Source of the DNA: JACRBK01 sp964427955
GTDB taxonomy: Bacteria; Chloroflexota; Anaerolineae; Aggregatilineales; Aggregatilineaceae
Length of the DNA: 64,000 bases
Reading direction: 5' to 3'
Assembly: GCA_964427955.1 (NCBI GenBank)
Contig: CAYRWY010000001.1
Coordinates: 22,722 to 86,721 of the forward strand
In this document: positions 17,867 through 26,704 of the stretch, in pieces
How positions within the stretch are numbered: the first letter of the stretch is position 1
How the letters are laid out: the number at the start of each line of letters is the position of its first letter
Translations under genes and position numbers: made by a program
The notes under the pieces: model-generated
What the model saw: only the letters and a program-made list of their open reading frames with translations
Told to the model about the DNA's origin: nothing
Databases searched by the model: none

Positions 17867-19486
17867 ATGGGAAAAAAGTATCTGGTCTGGGGTGTGAGTC
17901 TGTTATGTCTGCTGGTCATCACCGGCTGCCAGAACTCGGACCCGAAATCCGACGAATTCACCGTGACGGTCGAAGTCGATGGTGAGCACCTCGCCTACCG
18001 GTACAACAAACACGCCTCGGTGGGTCAGTTCCTCAGCGAGATCGGGGTGACGTTGGGCGAATATGACGAGGTGAATCCGCTCCTGCAAACTCAGGTGCGC
18101 GACCGCACCCGGATTACGATCACCCGCGTGATCAAGACCGACGAGTGCGAAAATCAAACCGAGCCGTTCACGACCCAGCAGCAGTTGGTCCAGGGCTTGA
18201 AGCCGGGGGAGACGAAAGTTGGGCAAACGGGAGAAAACGGGATCACCCAGGTCTGTTACCGGGTCACGCTCAAGGATGGGGCGCAGACCAGCCGCGACGA
18301 GATCAGCCGCATTTCGATCAAAGACCCTCGCCCTGAGATCATCTACGTGGGCAGCGAGCCGACCGGGACGTTGATTCCCATCGAAGGCGTGCTGACCTAC
18401 GTGTCCAACGGCCAGGCTATGATCATCCAGGGTAATACGGCCAACCTGAATCCGCTGACCGAAGATGGTTACCTGGATGGGCGCGTCTTCGACCTGTCGC
18501 AGGATGGCCGCCAGTTGTTGTACACGCGCCGCACCGCGGACGAAAACGATCCCCAGTTTTCCAACGAATTGTGGTCGATCCTGGATACGACCGCGGCTTT
18601 TCCCCAGCAGGTGCAGTTGATTCCCGAAGACGTTCGCACCGCGCAGTGGGTCCCTGGCCAGCGCACCTACACCGTCAGCTACTCGACCGCCAATCTGGAC
18701 GGGGCGGGGTGGCGCGCCTACAATGACCTCTACATCATGCAGTTGGACCCCGATACCGGCGAGCCTCTGCCGAATGAATTAAAGGTAATCATGTCCAGCA
18801 ACAGCCTGGGCAGCTATTCCTATTGGGGGCGGCGCTTTGCCTGGTCGCCCGATGGCACCTATCTCGCCTGGGCCAATGCGGACAGCCTGGGGCTGGTGGA
18901 CCTCGACAAAGGCGAGTTCACGACGCTGCTCAGCTTCCGCGAATATGCCCCGCTGCTGGAACTTTCCGCCGTCTGGATTCCGACTCTCTCCTGGTCGGAC
19001 GACGATCACCTGGTCACGATTGCGCACGGCCCGTCGTATGCCGATGAGGCGCCCGAAGACAGCGTGATCTTCGACATGGCCGTGGCGGACGTGGTGAACG
19101 GGTTCCAGGTGAACCCGCTCATCCCGCAGATCGGCATCTGGGCGAATCCGGCCTATTCGCCGGTGGTGCAGGGCGCGGACGGCAATCCGTCGTACTCCAT
19201 TGCCTATTTGCAGGCGCGCGTTGCCCTCAACAGTCCCGGCACGCAGTACGATCTCTGGATCGCGGACCGGGATGGCAGCAATGCCCGCGAAGTTTTTCCG
19301 GGCGAGGATCGCGCCGGTCTGCGTTCGCCCGATCCGGAAGACGGCATTGCCTGGAGTCCGACCGCCCGCCAGATCGCGCTGATCTACCAGGGTAACCTGT
19401 GGATCGTCGAGGTCAAGACGGGGCAAGCCTATCAGATCACCAGTGATGGGCAGGCTTCGCGCCCGCGCTGGTCTCGCACACGCTAA
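17867..19486 (+). CDS. Lipoprotein with DUF348, G5 and TolB-like propeller domains
   Basis: A 539-residue exported lipoprotein with lipobox V-I-T-G-C (Cys near residue 21). Residues about 30-90 resemble the DUF348 ubiquitin-like module (V-G-Q-F-L-S-E-I-G-V). Residues about 95-165 resemble a G5 domain with a Cys pair. From about 170 onward the sequence is a TolB/WD40-like beta-propeller with W-S-P-D-G-T, S-W-S-D-D and W-S-P-T repeats. DUF348 and G5 modules are typical of cell-wall-associated Rpf/YabE-type proteins, so the protein probably sits at the outer face of the membrane and contacts the cell wall; this is inference. The ATG at 17867 follows GAAGGG with 6-nt spacing. It is 8 bp from the next gene and so probably cotranscribed with it. 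Confidence 0.75.
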   Translation: MGKKYLVWGVSLLCLLVITGCQNSDPKSDEFTVTVEVDGEHLAYRYNKHASVGQFLSEIGVTLGEYDEVNPLLQTQVRDRTRITITRVIKTDECENQTEPFTTQQQLVQGLKPGETKVGQTGENGITQVCYRVTLKDGAQTSRDEISRISIKDPRPEIIYVGSEPTGTLIPIEGVLTYVSNGQAMIIQGNTANLNPLTEDGYLDGRVFDLSQDGRQLLYTRRTADENDPQFSNELWSILDTTAAFPQQVQLIPEDVRTAQWVPGQRTYTVSYSTANLDGAGWRAYNDLYIMQLDPDTGEPLPNELKVIMSSNSLGSYSYWGRRFAWSPDGTYLAWANADSLGLVDLDKGEFTTLLSFREYAPLLELSAVWIPTLSWSDDDHLVTIAHGPSYADEAPEDSVIFDMAVADVVNGFQVNPLIPQIGIWANPAYSPVVQGADGNPSYSIAYLQARVALNSPGTQYDLWIADRDGSNAREVFPGEDRAGLRSPDPEDGIAWSPTARQIALIYQGNLWIVEVKTGQAYQITSDGQASRPRWSRTR

Positions 19487-19494
19487 AGGGCCGT

Positions 19495-22400
19495 ATGTTG
19501 AAAAAATGGATGCTGTGGTGGGCCTGCCTGGTGCTCGTGGTGGGCAGTGCTGTGGGCGCGTGGACGACCCACAACCAGCGGGCGTACGAGACGCGCGGCT
19601 GGGAGAATGCCACCGAGACTCTCGATCTCCCGTACCGCCTACCCCTGGCCGGGGTGAACGTTGATCTCGTGCAGCTTACGCCCGATCAACGGTCGGCGGA
19701 GCTGGACCGGATCGCGGCGGCGGGCTTCACCTGGGTGCGCCAACCCTTTCTCTGGCAGGACATCGAGCCGGAGCAGGGGGCGTACGACTGGGATCGCTAC
19801 GACGCGCTGGTCAAGGCCGTCGCCGCGCATCCAACCTTGCAGTTGGTCGCGCTGCTCGACGGGACGCCGCCCTGGGCACGGCATACTCTCGCCCCGGATC
19901 ACCCCTTCGCGCCTCCGGCCAGCCCCGCCGATTACGGCAATTTTACCGGAGCCGTCGCCGGGCGCTATTCCGACACGATCACCTACTACCAGATCTGGGA
20001 CGAGCCGAACATCAAATCCCATTGGGGCAATCTCGACCCGCGTCCGGCGTTGTACGTCGCTATGCTGCAAGCCGCCTATACTGCCGTCCATGCCGCCGAT
20101 CCGGAATCCAACGTGATCGCTGCCGCGCTCGCGCCGACGACCGAGACCGGTCCGGACAACCTGAGCGACCTCATTTTCCTCAAGGCGATTTACGACCAGG
20201 GCGGCCAGGGCTATTTCGACGCGGCGGCGGGCAAGCCCTACGGGTTCGACAGCGATCCAGGCGACCGACAGGTGAGCGAGCGTGTGCTCAACTTCTCGCG
20301 CCTGATCCTGCTGCGCGAGGAAATGGTGCGGCGCGGCGATGGGAAAAAACCGCTGTGGGGCAGCAACTTCGGCTGGAACGCGCTCCCGGACGATTGGGCG
20401 GGACCGCCGTCGATCTGGGGACACGTGACCGCCGATCAGCAGGAAGATTACACGCGGGAAGCCTACCAGCGCGCCGCGCGCGAATGGCCCTGGGTCGGCG
20501 GCCTGATTTTGCAGCACTGGCAGCCGGACGCCCCTGCCGACGATCCGATCCAGGGCTTTGCCCTCGCCCCGCGGATCGACCAGTGGCTGGCGCATGGGCT
20601 GCTCTTTGGAACGCAGGCCATGATCCCCGGCCTGTATCCGGCTCAGAATCCCTATGCCCGTTATGCGGGCCAGTGGCAGTTCGGCGACCTGGGTGCGGAC
20701 GCCCTGGCGACCGGCGCGAATGATGCCGAGAACCAGATCACCGCCCAGTTCGAGGGCACGGCCTTCGCCCTCGCCGTCCGGCGTGACGATTATCTGGCTT
20801 ACCTGTACCTCACGGTCGATGGCCATCCCGCGAACGCCTTGCCGCGCGATAAGCAGGGCGAAGCGTTCATCATCCTGACCTCGCCCGAACGCACGCCGAC
20901 GCTGGACCTGATCCGGGTGGCGGGCGGACTCGCGGCAGGCGCGCATACCGCCACTGTCGTCCAGCGACCGCGCAACGGCGACGACCGCTGGGCCATAGCC
21001 GGATTTGCCGTCGCCGCGCCGTTCGACGCCGGGCGCTACGACCGGGCACTGCTCGCCTGCGGCATCGTTGGCGTGCTGGCGCTGCTCAGCGCCCTGTTGA
21101 TCGGACTGCGGCTGCCCTGGCGGCGGCTGACCCCGCCTGCGGTCCCGACTGTGCGCCAGGCGGTCGAATGGGTACTCAGCCTGTTGGCCTCCTGCGTGGT
21201 ACTGCTGAGCGTCCTCATGACGTGGGGAGAGGCGATCCCATCGCTCCTCAGGCGTGACCAGCCTGCCCTGGTGATCACCATTCTGACTGCCGGGATCGCC
21301 TCCCTTTCGCCTGCGTTCGTGATCACGCTGGCCGCGTTGGGGGTGTTGTTCGTATTGGTCTACAACCGTCCCCTGCTCGGCTTGATGCTGGTGATCTTCT
21401 GGTCGGCGTTCTTCCTGTCCACGCTGGACCTGCTGTTCAATGCGTTCGCGACCGTCGAAGTCTACTTCGGCCTGACAGTGGCGGCGCTGCTCGCGCGCGG
21501 GATCGTGGAATGGGCGCGCCGTTACCGGGATCACACCCCGATCACGCTGTCTCTTCATCTGACCCGCCTGGACGCCCTGGTGATCGCCTGGATGGCGCTG
21601 GGCGTGTTGTCGCTGCTCTGGTCGGAGTTCTGGACCCCGGCCACGCGCCAACTGCGCATCGTCATTCTGGAGCCTGCCGCGTTCTACTTCCTGATCCGGG
21701 TGATGCGCCTGGAAAAGCGCGATCTGCTCTGGCTGAGCGATACGCTGCTGTTCACGGGCGGTGCGATTGCCGTGGTCGGGCTGTACCTGTATTTCACCGG
21801 CGAGTCGGTGGTCGAAGCGGAGGACGGCGCGCGGCGCCTGATCAGCGTCTACGGCTCGCCCAACGGGGTCGGGCTGTACCTGGGGCGCTGCCTGCCGTTT
21901 GCGTTGGCCTACGTGCTGCTCGCGGCGCGCGGATCGTGGCGCTGGCTGTACGGTGCGGCCAGCGGAGGCGTGATGCTGCTGGCGGTGCTGTTGAGCCAGA
22001 GCCGCGGCGCGATCCTGCTGGGCATTCCGGCGGCGCTGGTCGTCGTGCTGATCACCTGGCGCGGACGGCAGGCCCTCAAGCCGGTAGCCCTGGCGGTAGT
22101 CGGGCTGCTGATCGTGTTCATTCCGCTGGCCCTGGTCCTGCCGCGCCTGACCGATCTGTTTGGCAGTACGACCTTCTTTCGCAAAAACCTGTGGTATAGC
22201 TCCATCGCTCTGATCCGCGAAAAACCGCTGACCGGGGTGGGGCTGGACCAGTTCCTCTACTGGTATCGCAGCCGCTATCTGCTGCCCCAGGCGTGGGAAG
22301 AGCCGGATCTCTCGATCCCGCATAACATCCTGCTCAATTTCTGGGTAAACCTGGGGATCTTGGGGGTGCTGGCCGGGGCGGCTTTTCAGGGGCTGTTCTG

Positions 22401-22611
22401 GCGCACGTTGTGGCGGGTGCGCCAGCGGGTGCTGACCGGCGATCCGCTGCTGTGGATGTTGGCCTTAGGATTGGCGGGCAGCATGGCTGATCTGTTGGCG
22501 CACGGCCTCGTCGATGTCGGCTATTTTGCCGTCAATCTGGCGTTCTTTTTCTTCCTGGCACTGGCGCTGTTGCAGCGTCTGTCACTGCTGACTGAACAAA
22601 AAAGGGGCTGA
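19495..22611 (+). CDS. Glycoside-hydrolase-like domain fused to an O-antigen ligase/polymerase (Wzy_C) membrane domain
   Basis: A 1038-residue single ORF. A signal-anchor helix (residues about 5-25) is followed by a clan GH-A (beta/alpha)8 domain (about 45-400) resembling GH5/GH39. The acid/base motif is I-W-D-E-P-N with Glu170. The strand that should carry the nucleophile reads W-G-S-N-F-G-W, with Asn291 where T-E-F-G-W is expected. A beta-sandwich of about 100 residues follows. From about residue 515 there are a dozen or so membrane helices with the O-antigen ligase signature: Y-G-S-P-N-G-V-G, S-Q-S-R-G-A and I-P-H-N-I-L-L-N-F. The ligase part would transfer or polymerise lipid-linked glycan. 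The extracytoplasmic GH part may bind or trim it, and may be inactive. It heads a surface-glycan gene cluster. Confidence 0.8.
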   Translation: MLKKWMLWWACLVLVVGSAVGAWTTHNQRAYETRGWENATETLDLPYRLPLAGVNVDLVQLTPDQRSAELDRIAAAGFTWVRQPFLWQDIEPEQGAYDWDRYDALVKAVAAHPTLQLVALLDGTPPWARHTLAPDHPFAPPASPADYGNFTGAVAGRYSDTITYYQIWDEPNIKSHWGNLDPRPALYVAMLQAAYTAVHAADPESNVIAAALAPTTETGPDNLSDLIFLKAIYDQGGQGYFDAAAGKPYGFDSDPGDRQVSERVLNFSRLILLREEMVRRGDGKKPLWGSNFGWNALPDDWAGPPSIWGHVTADQQEDYTREAYQRAAREWPWVGGLILQHWQPDAPADDPIQGFALAPRIDQWLAHGLLFGTQAMIPGLYPAQNPYARYAGQWQFGDLGADALATGANDAENQITAQFEGTAFALAVRRDDYLAYLYLTVDGHPANALPRDKQGEAFIILTSPERTPTLDLIRVAGGLAAGAHTATVVQRPRNGDDRWAIAGFAVAAPFDAGRYDRALLACGIVGVLALLSALLIGLRLPWRRLTPPAVPTVRQAVEWVLSLLASCVVLLSVLMTWGEAIPSLLRRDQPALVITILTAGIASLSPAFVITLAALGVLFVLVYNRPLLGLMLVIFWSAFFLSTLDLLFNAFATVEVYFGLTVAALLARGIVEWARRYRDHTPITLSLHLTRLDALVIAWMALGVLSLLWSEFWTPATRQLRIVILEPAAFYFLIRVMRLEKRDLLWLSDTLLFTGGAIAVVGLYLYFTGESVVEAEDGARRLISVYGSPNGVGLYLGRCLPFALAYVLLAARGSWRWLYGAASGGVMLLAVLLSQSRGAILLGIPAALVVVLITWRGRQALKPVALAVVGLLIVFIPLALVLPRLTDLFGSTTFFRKNLWYSSIALIREKPLTGVGLDQFLYWYRSRYLLPQAWEEPDLSIPHNILLNFWVNLGILGVLAGAAFQGLFWRTLWRVRQRVLTGDPLLWMLALGLAGSMADLLAHGLVDVGYFAVNLAFFFFLALALLQRLSLLTEQKRG

Positions 22612-22654
22612 TCGTGTAATCTTAGTGGATCAATTGGGGGGAGAAACGCGCACC

Positions 22655-23191
22655 ATGCAAACCGTGCTCAACGACGTGACGGTCGAGCTTGTTCAAGGCG
22701 ATATCACCGATCTCGACACCGATGCCATCGTCAATGCGGCCAACTCGCAGCTTATCTTGGGGGCGGGGGTGGCCGGAGCGATACGCCAAAAAGGTGGACC
22801 GTCGATCCAGGAAGAATGCCTGACCATCGGCTACTGCGAAGTGGGGGACGCCGTCATCACGCGCGGCGGCAACCTCCGGGCACGCTACGTGATTCACGCC
22901 GTCGGTCCCCGGATGGGCGAAGGCAGCGAGGCGGGCAAGCTGGCGAGCGCGGTGCGGGCCAGCCTCAACCTGGCCGAGCAGCACGAGCTGCGCAGCATCG
23001 CTTTTCCGGCCATTTCGACCGGCGTGTTTGGCTACCCCCTGGAAAGCTGTGCCGACGTGATGCTGCGGGTCATCCTGGATTACACGTATGAGGACCTGGC
23101 TCATCTGCGCCGGATCGTCGTGTGTTTGTATGATGACGAGGCGTTTCGGATCTTTCAGATCGCGTTTGACAAAAAGCTGCGCGAGCTTTGA
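22655..23191 (+). CDS. Macrodomain protein (ADP-ribose / O-acetyl-ADP-ribose hydrolase family)
   Basis: A 178-residue stand-alone macrodomain. The ligand-binding motifs are V-N-A-A-N-S, G-A-G-V-A-G-A-I, and the phosphate loop I-S-T-G-V-F-G-Y-P near residue 120. The family binds ADP-ribose and often removes it from O-acetyl-ADP-ribose or proteins; the asparagine of N-A-A-N expected for catalysis is present. ATG 22655 follows a GGGGGGAG tract; GTG 22625 would add ten unconserved residues. It lies between glycan genes and has no recognisable partner such as a sirtuin or ADP-ribosyltransferase. Confidence 0.85.
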   Translation: MQTVLNDVTVELVQGDITDLDTDAIVNAANSQLILGAGVAGAIRQKGGPSIQEECLTIGYCEVGDAVITRGGNLRARYVIHAVGPRMGEGSEAGKLASAVRASLNLAEQHELRSIAFPAISTGVFGYPLESCADVMLRVILDYTYEDLAHLRRIVVCLYDDEAFRIFQIAFDKKLREL

Positions 23192-23219
23192 GCCGGGGAG
23201 GGCGCTCTCAAACTCAGGC

Positions 23220-23247
23220 TTGGCGGCGGATTGATTTGTGGTACACT
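23220..23247 (+). promoter_or_regulatory. Probable promoter of the epimerase/glycan operon
   Basis: TTGGCG (23220-23225) and TACACT (23242-23247) with 16-bp spacing lie 31 bp before the epimerase start codon. It would drive the tightly packed genes from 23279 to at least 27841. Confidence 0.45.
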
Positions 23248-23278
23248 TCCCCCGTTCTGATAAGGTTGGGCTGATACT

Positions 23279-24217
23279 ATGCGAATCTTGATCACGGGCG
23301 CCGCTGGATTCCTCGGCTCCCATCTCTGCGAGCGTTTTTTGAGCGAAGGTCACCAGGTGATCGGCATGGATAACCTGCTGACCGGCAAAACAGACAATAT
23401 CGCGCATCTCGCCGGGCGCGACGATTTCAAGTTCATCAAGTACGACGTCACGAACTATATCTTTATCGAAGGTCCGCTGGATGCGGTGCTGCATTTTGCC
23501 TCGCCCGCCAGTCCGATCGATTACCTGATGTACCCGATCCAGACGCTGAAAGTCGGATCGCTGGGCACCCACAACGCCCTGGGCGTGGCCAAGCACAAAG
23601 GCGCGCGCTTTTTGCTGGCGTCCACCTCTGAAATTTACGGCGATCCGTTGGTGCACCCGCAGACGGAAAGTTATGCGGGCAACGTCGATACCATTGGCCC
23701 GCGCGGCGTGTACGACGAAGCCAAACGCTTCGCGGAGGCCATCACGATGGCCTACCACCGCGCGCACCAGGTGGACACGCGCATCGTGCGTATCTTCAAC
23801 ACTTACGGCCCCCGGATGCGCCTGGACGATGGGCGCGTGGTGCCGAATTTCGTGGGGCAGGCGCTGCGCGGCGAGCCGCTGACCGTCTACGGCGACGGAT
23901 CGCAGACGCGCAGTTTCTGCTACGTCAGCGATCTGATCGAGGGCATTTACCGCCTGTTGATGAGCGATTTCAATGAGCCGGTCAACATCGGCAACCCGAC
24001 CGAGATGACCATTCTCGAATTTGCCCAGATGGTCAATGAATTGACGCAGAATCCGGCAGGGATTGTGTTCAAGGAAACCGCGCGGATCAAGGGCGATCCG
24101 CAGACGCGGCGGCCCGACATCACCCGTGCACAGAAAGTGCTCAATCACTGGGCCCCAGCGATCGATCTGCGCACTGGACTGCAACAAACTATCGAATATT
24201 TCAGGAATCATGTTTGA
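23279..24217 (+). CDS. NAD-dependent epimerase/dehydratase, UDP-glucuronate decarboxylase-like
   Basis: A 312-residue extended short-chain dehydrogenase. The N-terminal Rossmann motif is G-A-A-G-F-L-G-S-H. The catalytic triad is S-T-S-E plus Y-D-E-A-K (YxxxK). The blocks [14 protein letters not shown] and [10 protein letters not shown] match UDP-glucuronic acid decarboxylases (Uxs), which make UDP-xylose from UDP-glucuronate in the cytosol. Closely related dTDP-glucose dehydratases and UDP-galactose epimerases are the alternatives, but the S-P-A-S-P-I block favours Uxs. The next gene overlaps its stop codon (TGATG), so the nucleotide sugar probably feeds the adjacent surface-glycan enzymes. 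Confidence 0.82.
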   Translation: MRILITGAAGFLGSHLCERFLSEGHQVIGMDNLLTGKTDNIAHLAGRDDFKFIKYDVTNYIFIEGPLDAVLHFASPASPIDYLMYPIQTLKVGSLGTHNALGVAKHKGARFLLASTSEIYGDPLVHPQTESYAGNVDTIGPRGVYDEAKRFAEAITMAYHRAHQVDTRIVRIFNTYGPRMRLDDGRVVPNFVGQALRGEPLTVYGDGSQTRSFCYVSDLIEGIYRLLMSDFNEPVNIGNPTEMTILEFAQMVNELTQNPAGIVFKETARIKGDPQTRRPDITRAQKVLNHWAPAIDLRTGLQQTIEYFRNHV

Positions 24218-25710
24218 TGCTTGAGGCGGCGCGGTTTCGCTTCTCGGCGACTCCACGGAGATGGGCGCTCCTGGCCATCCTCGGCGGGCTGTTGTGTGCT
24301 CGTCTGCCCGTGCCGGTGATGGCGGGCTTGTCCGGCGGGGTGGCGCTGGGTCTCCTGGTGGTGATCGAGCCGGTGCTGGGGATCGTGCTGATGCTGGGGA
24401 TCGCCCCGCTCAAGACGTTGATCGAGACCGAGTCGCCCTTCTCTTTCCCCCTCGATATTGGACAGCTTGGGCTGGCGCTGGTGATCGGGGTGTGGATGCT
24501 GTGGCGCGTGACCCGGCGGCCTCACGCCCGGTTGCCACGCACGCCGGTCTACCTGCCGCTGATCGGGATCATGGCCGGGCTGAGTCCGTCCCTGTTTGCC
24601 GCTGCCAACACCAGCGCCTGGATCACGGAAATGCTCAAGTGGATTGAAATCCTGCTGCTGGTCGGGATCGTGCTCGACCTGGGGCAGGCGGGGCGCTGGA
24701 CCTGGATCGCGTTCGGGGGTGTGCTGTCGGCAGTCTTGCAGGCGCTGATCGGCCTCTACGAATATTTTGGCGGATCGGGCGCGCCGCACCTGTGGGTCGC
24801 CAACTACCAGCACTTCCGGGCGTTCGGCACCTTCGGCCAGCCGAATCCGTTCAGCGCGTGTATGGGGCTGGCGCTGCCGCTGGCCCTGGGGTTGGCGTGG
24901 GGTTATGGCCTGGACGCTCTGCGACGCTGGCGCCGCGGTTCGGCGAGCGGGTTTGCCCAGTCCGACTGGCTCACGCCGGGCCTGGTAGCCTTGCTGTATG
25001 CGGGTTTCAGTGTGATCCTGCTGGGCGGGCTGCTCGTCTCGCTGGGGCGCGGGGCGTGGCTCGGGTTTGGCGCAGCAGCGGTGGTGATGGTATTCTTTGC
25101 CCCGCGTCATCGTTGGCAAGGGCTGCTGTTGATGGTGGCCGTTGGCGTGCTGCCGTTGGTCTTGTGGACGGTGGGGCTGGTCCCGATCACCATTCAGCAG
25201 CGGGTCAACAATGCCCTCACCGAATTTGCCGGATTTCGAGATGTACGCGCGGCCCCGGTGGGAGATGAAAATTTCGCCATCGTTGAGCGGTTAGCTCATT
25301 GGCAGGCTGCGTACACTATGGCCAATGCCCACCCTTTCATCGGTGTTGGGCTGGGTAATTACGAGACGGCCTATTCCAGGTATGGGCTGCCGAGCTGGCC
25401 GCGACCGCTGGCCCACGCGCACAACGACTACCTCAACCTGTTGGCCGAAACCGGCCTGATCGGGTTGGTGGGCTATCTGGCGGGCTGGCTCACGCTGGCG
25501 TGGTGGACGATCCGTGCCTTGCATCAGCCGGACCCGGTGCTGCGCGGATTGGTGCTGGGGCTGTTGGGAATCTGGACGCATCTGGCGGTCCACAGTTTTG
25601 TCGATAAACTATACGTGAATAACTTGTTTCTTTACATCGGCGTTATGTTGGGGCTGCTGGCGATGGCCTATCTCCGCCGCCAGCGCAGTGAGTATTCAAG
25701 TGAGCAGTAG
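24217..25710 (+). CDS. O-antigen ligase family protein (Wzy_C)
   Basis: A 497-residue polytopic membrane protein with about ten to twelve helices. Signatures of the O-antigen ligase/polymerase family are F-G-Q-P-N-P-F-S in mid protein, S-L-G-R-G-A-W, and the periplasmic-loop histidine motif H-A-H-N-D-Y-L-N-L-L-A-E. The family moves or polymerises lipid-linked glycans on the outer face of the membrane. ATG 24217 overlaps the previous stop codon as TGATG, so translation is coupled to the epimerase. It is the second such ligase within 5 kb; the first is fused to a glycosidase domain. Confidence 0.85.
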   Translation: MLEAARFRFSATPRRWALLAILGGLLCARLPVPVMAGLSGGVALGLLVVIEPVLGIVLMLGIAPLKTLIETESPFSFPLDIGQLGLALVIGVWMLWRVTRRPHARLPRTPVYLPLIGIMAGLSPSLFAAANTSAWITEMLKWIEILLLVGIVLDLGQAGRWTWIAFGGVLSAVLQALIGLYEYFGGSGAPHLWVANYQHFRAFGTFGQPNPFSACMGLALPLALGLAWGYGLDALRRWRRGSASGFAQSDWLTPGLVALLYAGFSVILLGGLLVSLGRGAWLGFGAAAVVMVFFAPRHRWQGLLLMVAVGVLPLVLWTVGLVPITIQQRVNNALTEFAGFRDVRAAPVGDENFAIVERLAHWQAAYTMANAHPFIGVGLGNYETAYSRYGLPSWPRPLAHAHNDYLNLLAETGLIGLVGYLAGWLTLAWWTIRALHQPDPVLRGLVLGLLGIWTHLAVHSFVDKLYVNNLFLYIGVMLGLLAMAYLRRQRSEYSSEQ

Positions 25711-26314
25711 CAAGGTGACCTCTCAAACTTCCGGTATGGCTGTCAAGCGTATTGCGTCCTGGGTCGTCTATCCGTTCAATCTGTGGAATCAGATCATTCT
25801 TAAGATCAGCACTCGCGTCGGTGGCGGCAAAGCCAAGGAGTACGAACGGTTCCTGAAGTTCGCGACCGTAGGGATCATTGGCGCCGTCATCGATTTTGGG
25901 GTGTTGAACCTGCTGCAAGCGACGCTGCTGCACCCGGTGGGCGCGCACGTCTCCTACAAAATCGCCCTGGCGACGGGGATCGCGTTTACGTCGGCGGTGA
26001 CCAGTAACTTTGTATGGAACCGCTACTGGACCTATCCTGACTCGCGCTCGCGGGCGCTGCACCATCAGGTGACACAGTTTTTTATCGTGAATAGTGCCGG
26101 GTTGCTCTTCCGGCTAGTTTGGGTCAAAACCCTGTATGGGCCGTTTGGCAATATGGGGGTGGATGTTCTGCGGGCGCTGGGAGTGATCTCGACGTTCGCG
26201 GATGCGGCTACGCGGCGGTTGGGGACGAACATCGCCCAGTTTTTCGCCGTGTGGATTGTGATGGTGTGGAACTTCTTCGCCAACCGCTACTGGACTTATA
26301 ACGATGTGGAGTAG
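25688..26314 (+). CDS. GtrA family membrane protein
   Basis: A protein of up to 208 residues with four membrane helices in the GtrA (PF04138) pattern: F-L-K-F-A-T-V-G near the first helix, N-F-V-W-N-R-Y-W-T-Y after the second and N-F-F-A-N-R-Y-W-T-Y at the end. GtrA proteins are thought to help move polyprenyl-phosphate-linked sugars across the membrane for surface-glycan modification. The start is uncertain: GTG 25688 overlaps the preceding gene by 23 bp, while ATG 25736 would remove 16 residues before the conserved part. It sits in the glycan gene run. Confidence 0.82.
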   Translation: MSIQVSSSKVTSQTSGMAVKRIASWVVYPFNLWNQIILKISTRVGGGKAKEYERFLKFATVGIIGAVIDFGVLNLLQATLLHPVGAHVSYKIALATGIAFTSAVTSNFVWNRYWTYPDSRSRALHHQVTQFFIVNSAGLLFRLVWVKTLYGPFGNMGVDVLRALGVISTFADAATRRLGTNIAQFFAVWIVMVWNFFANRYWTYNDVE

Positions 26315-26319
26315 GCTTG

Positions 26320-26694
26320 ATGGGCGAACGTATATTGATTGTGGACGATGACCCGCTGCTGTGCAATCTGCTGCGCATGACGCTCAGCCGGGCGGGGTAC
26401 CAAACGGCGGAGATGTATTCCGGCGATACCGCGTTGGAATACCTTCAAAGACAACCTGTTGATCTCATTCTGCTCGATGTCATGATGGCCGATGTGAACG
26501 GTTTCGACGTGCTGCGCCGGCTGAAAAGCAGCCAGGAACTGCACGAGATCCCGGTGATTCTGCTGACGGCCCGGGTCGATGCCATCAGCCAGAAGACCGG
26601 CATGGACATCGGGGCCGTCGAGTATCTGACCAAGCCCATCACGCCGGACCTGTTGATCGAGCGGATTCGCGCAGTTCTCGATTCGCTGCGCTAG
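26320..26694 (+). CDS. Stand-alone response regulator receiver protein
   Basis: A 124-residue CheY-like single-domain protein. Acidic residues are in V-D-D-D near the start, the phosphoacceptor aspartate is in L-L-D-V-M-M (about residue 50), the Thr is in L-L-T-A-R, and the conserved lysine is in L-T-K-P-I. There is no output domain, so it would act by protein contact. The start at ATG 26320 follows GGAGTAGG; the annotated TTG three bases earlier is less likely. It lies between GtrA and a glycosyltransferase, with no kinase nearby, suggesting it may tune the glycan machinery. Confidence 0.85.
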   Translation: MGERILIVDDDPLLCNLLRMTLSRAGYQTAEMYSGDTALEYLQRQPVDLILLDVMMADVNGFDVLRRLKSSQELHEIPVILLTARVDAISQKTGMDIGAVEYLTKPITPDLLIERIRAVLDSLR

Positions 26695-26704
26695 CCGGTG
26701 CGCC

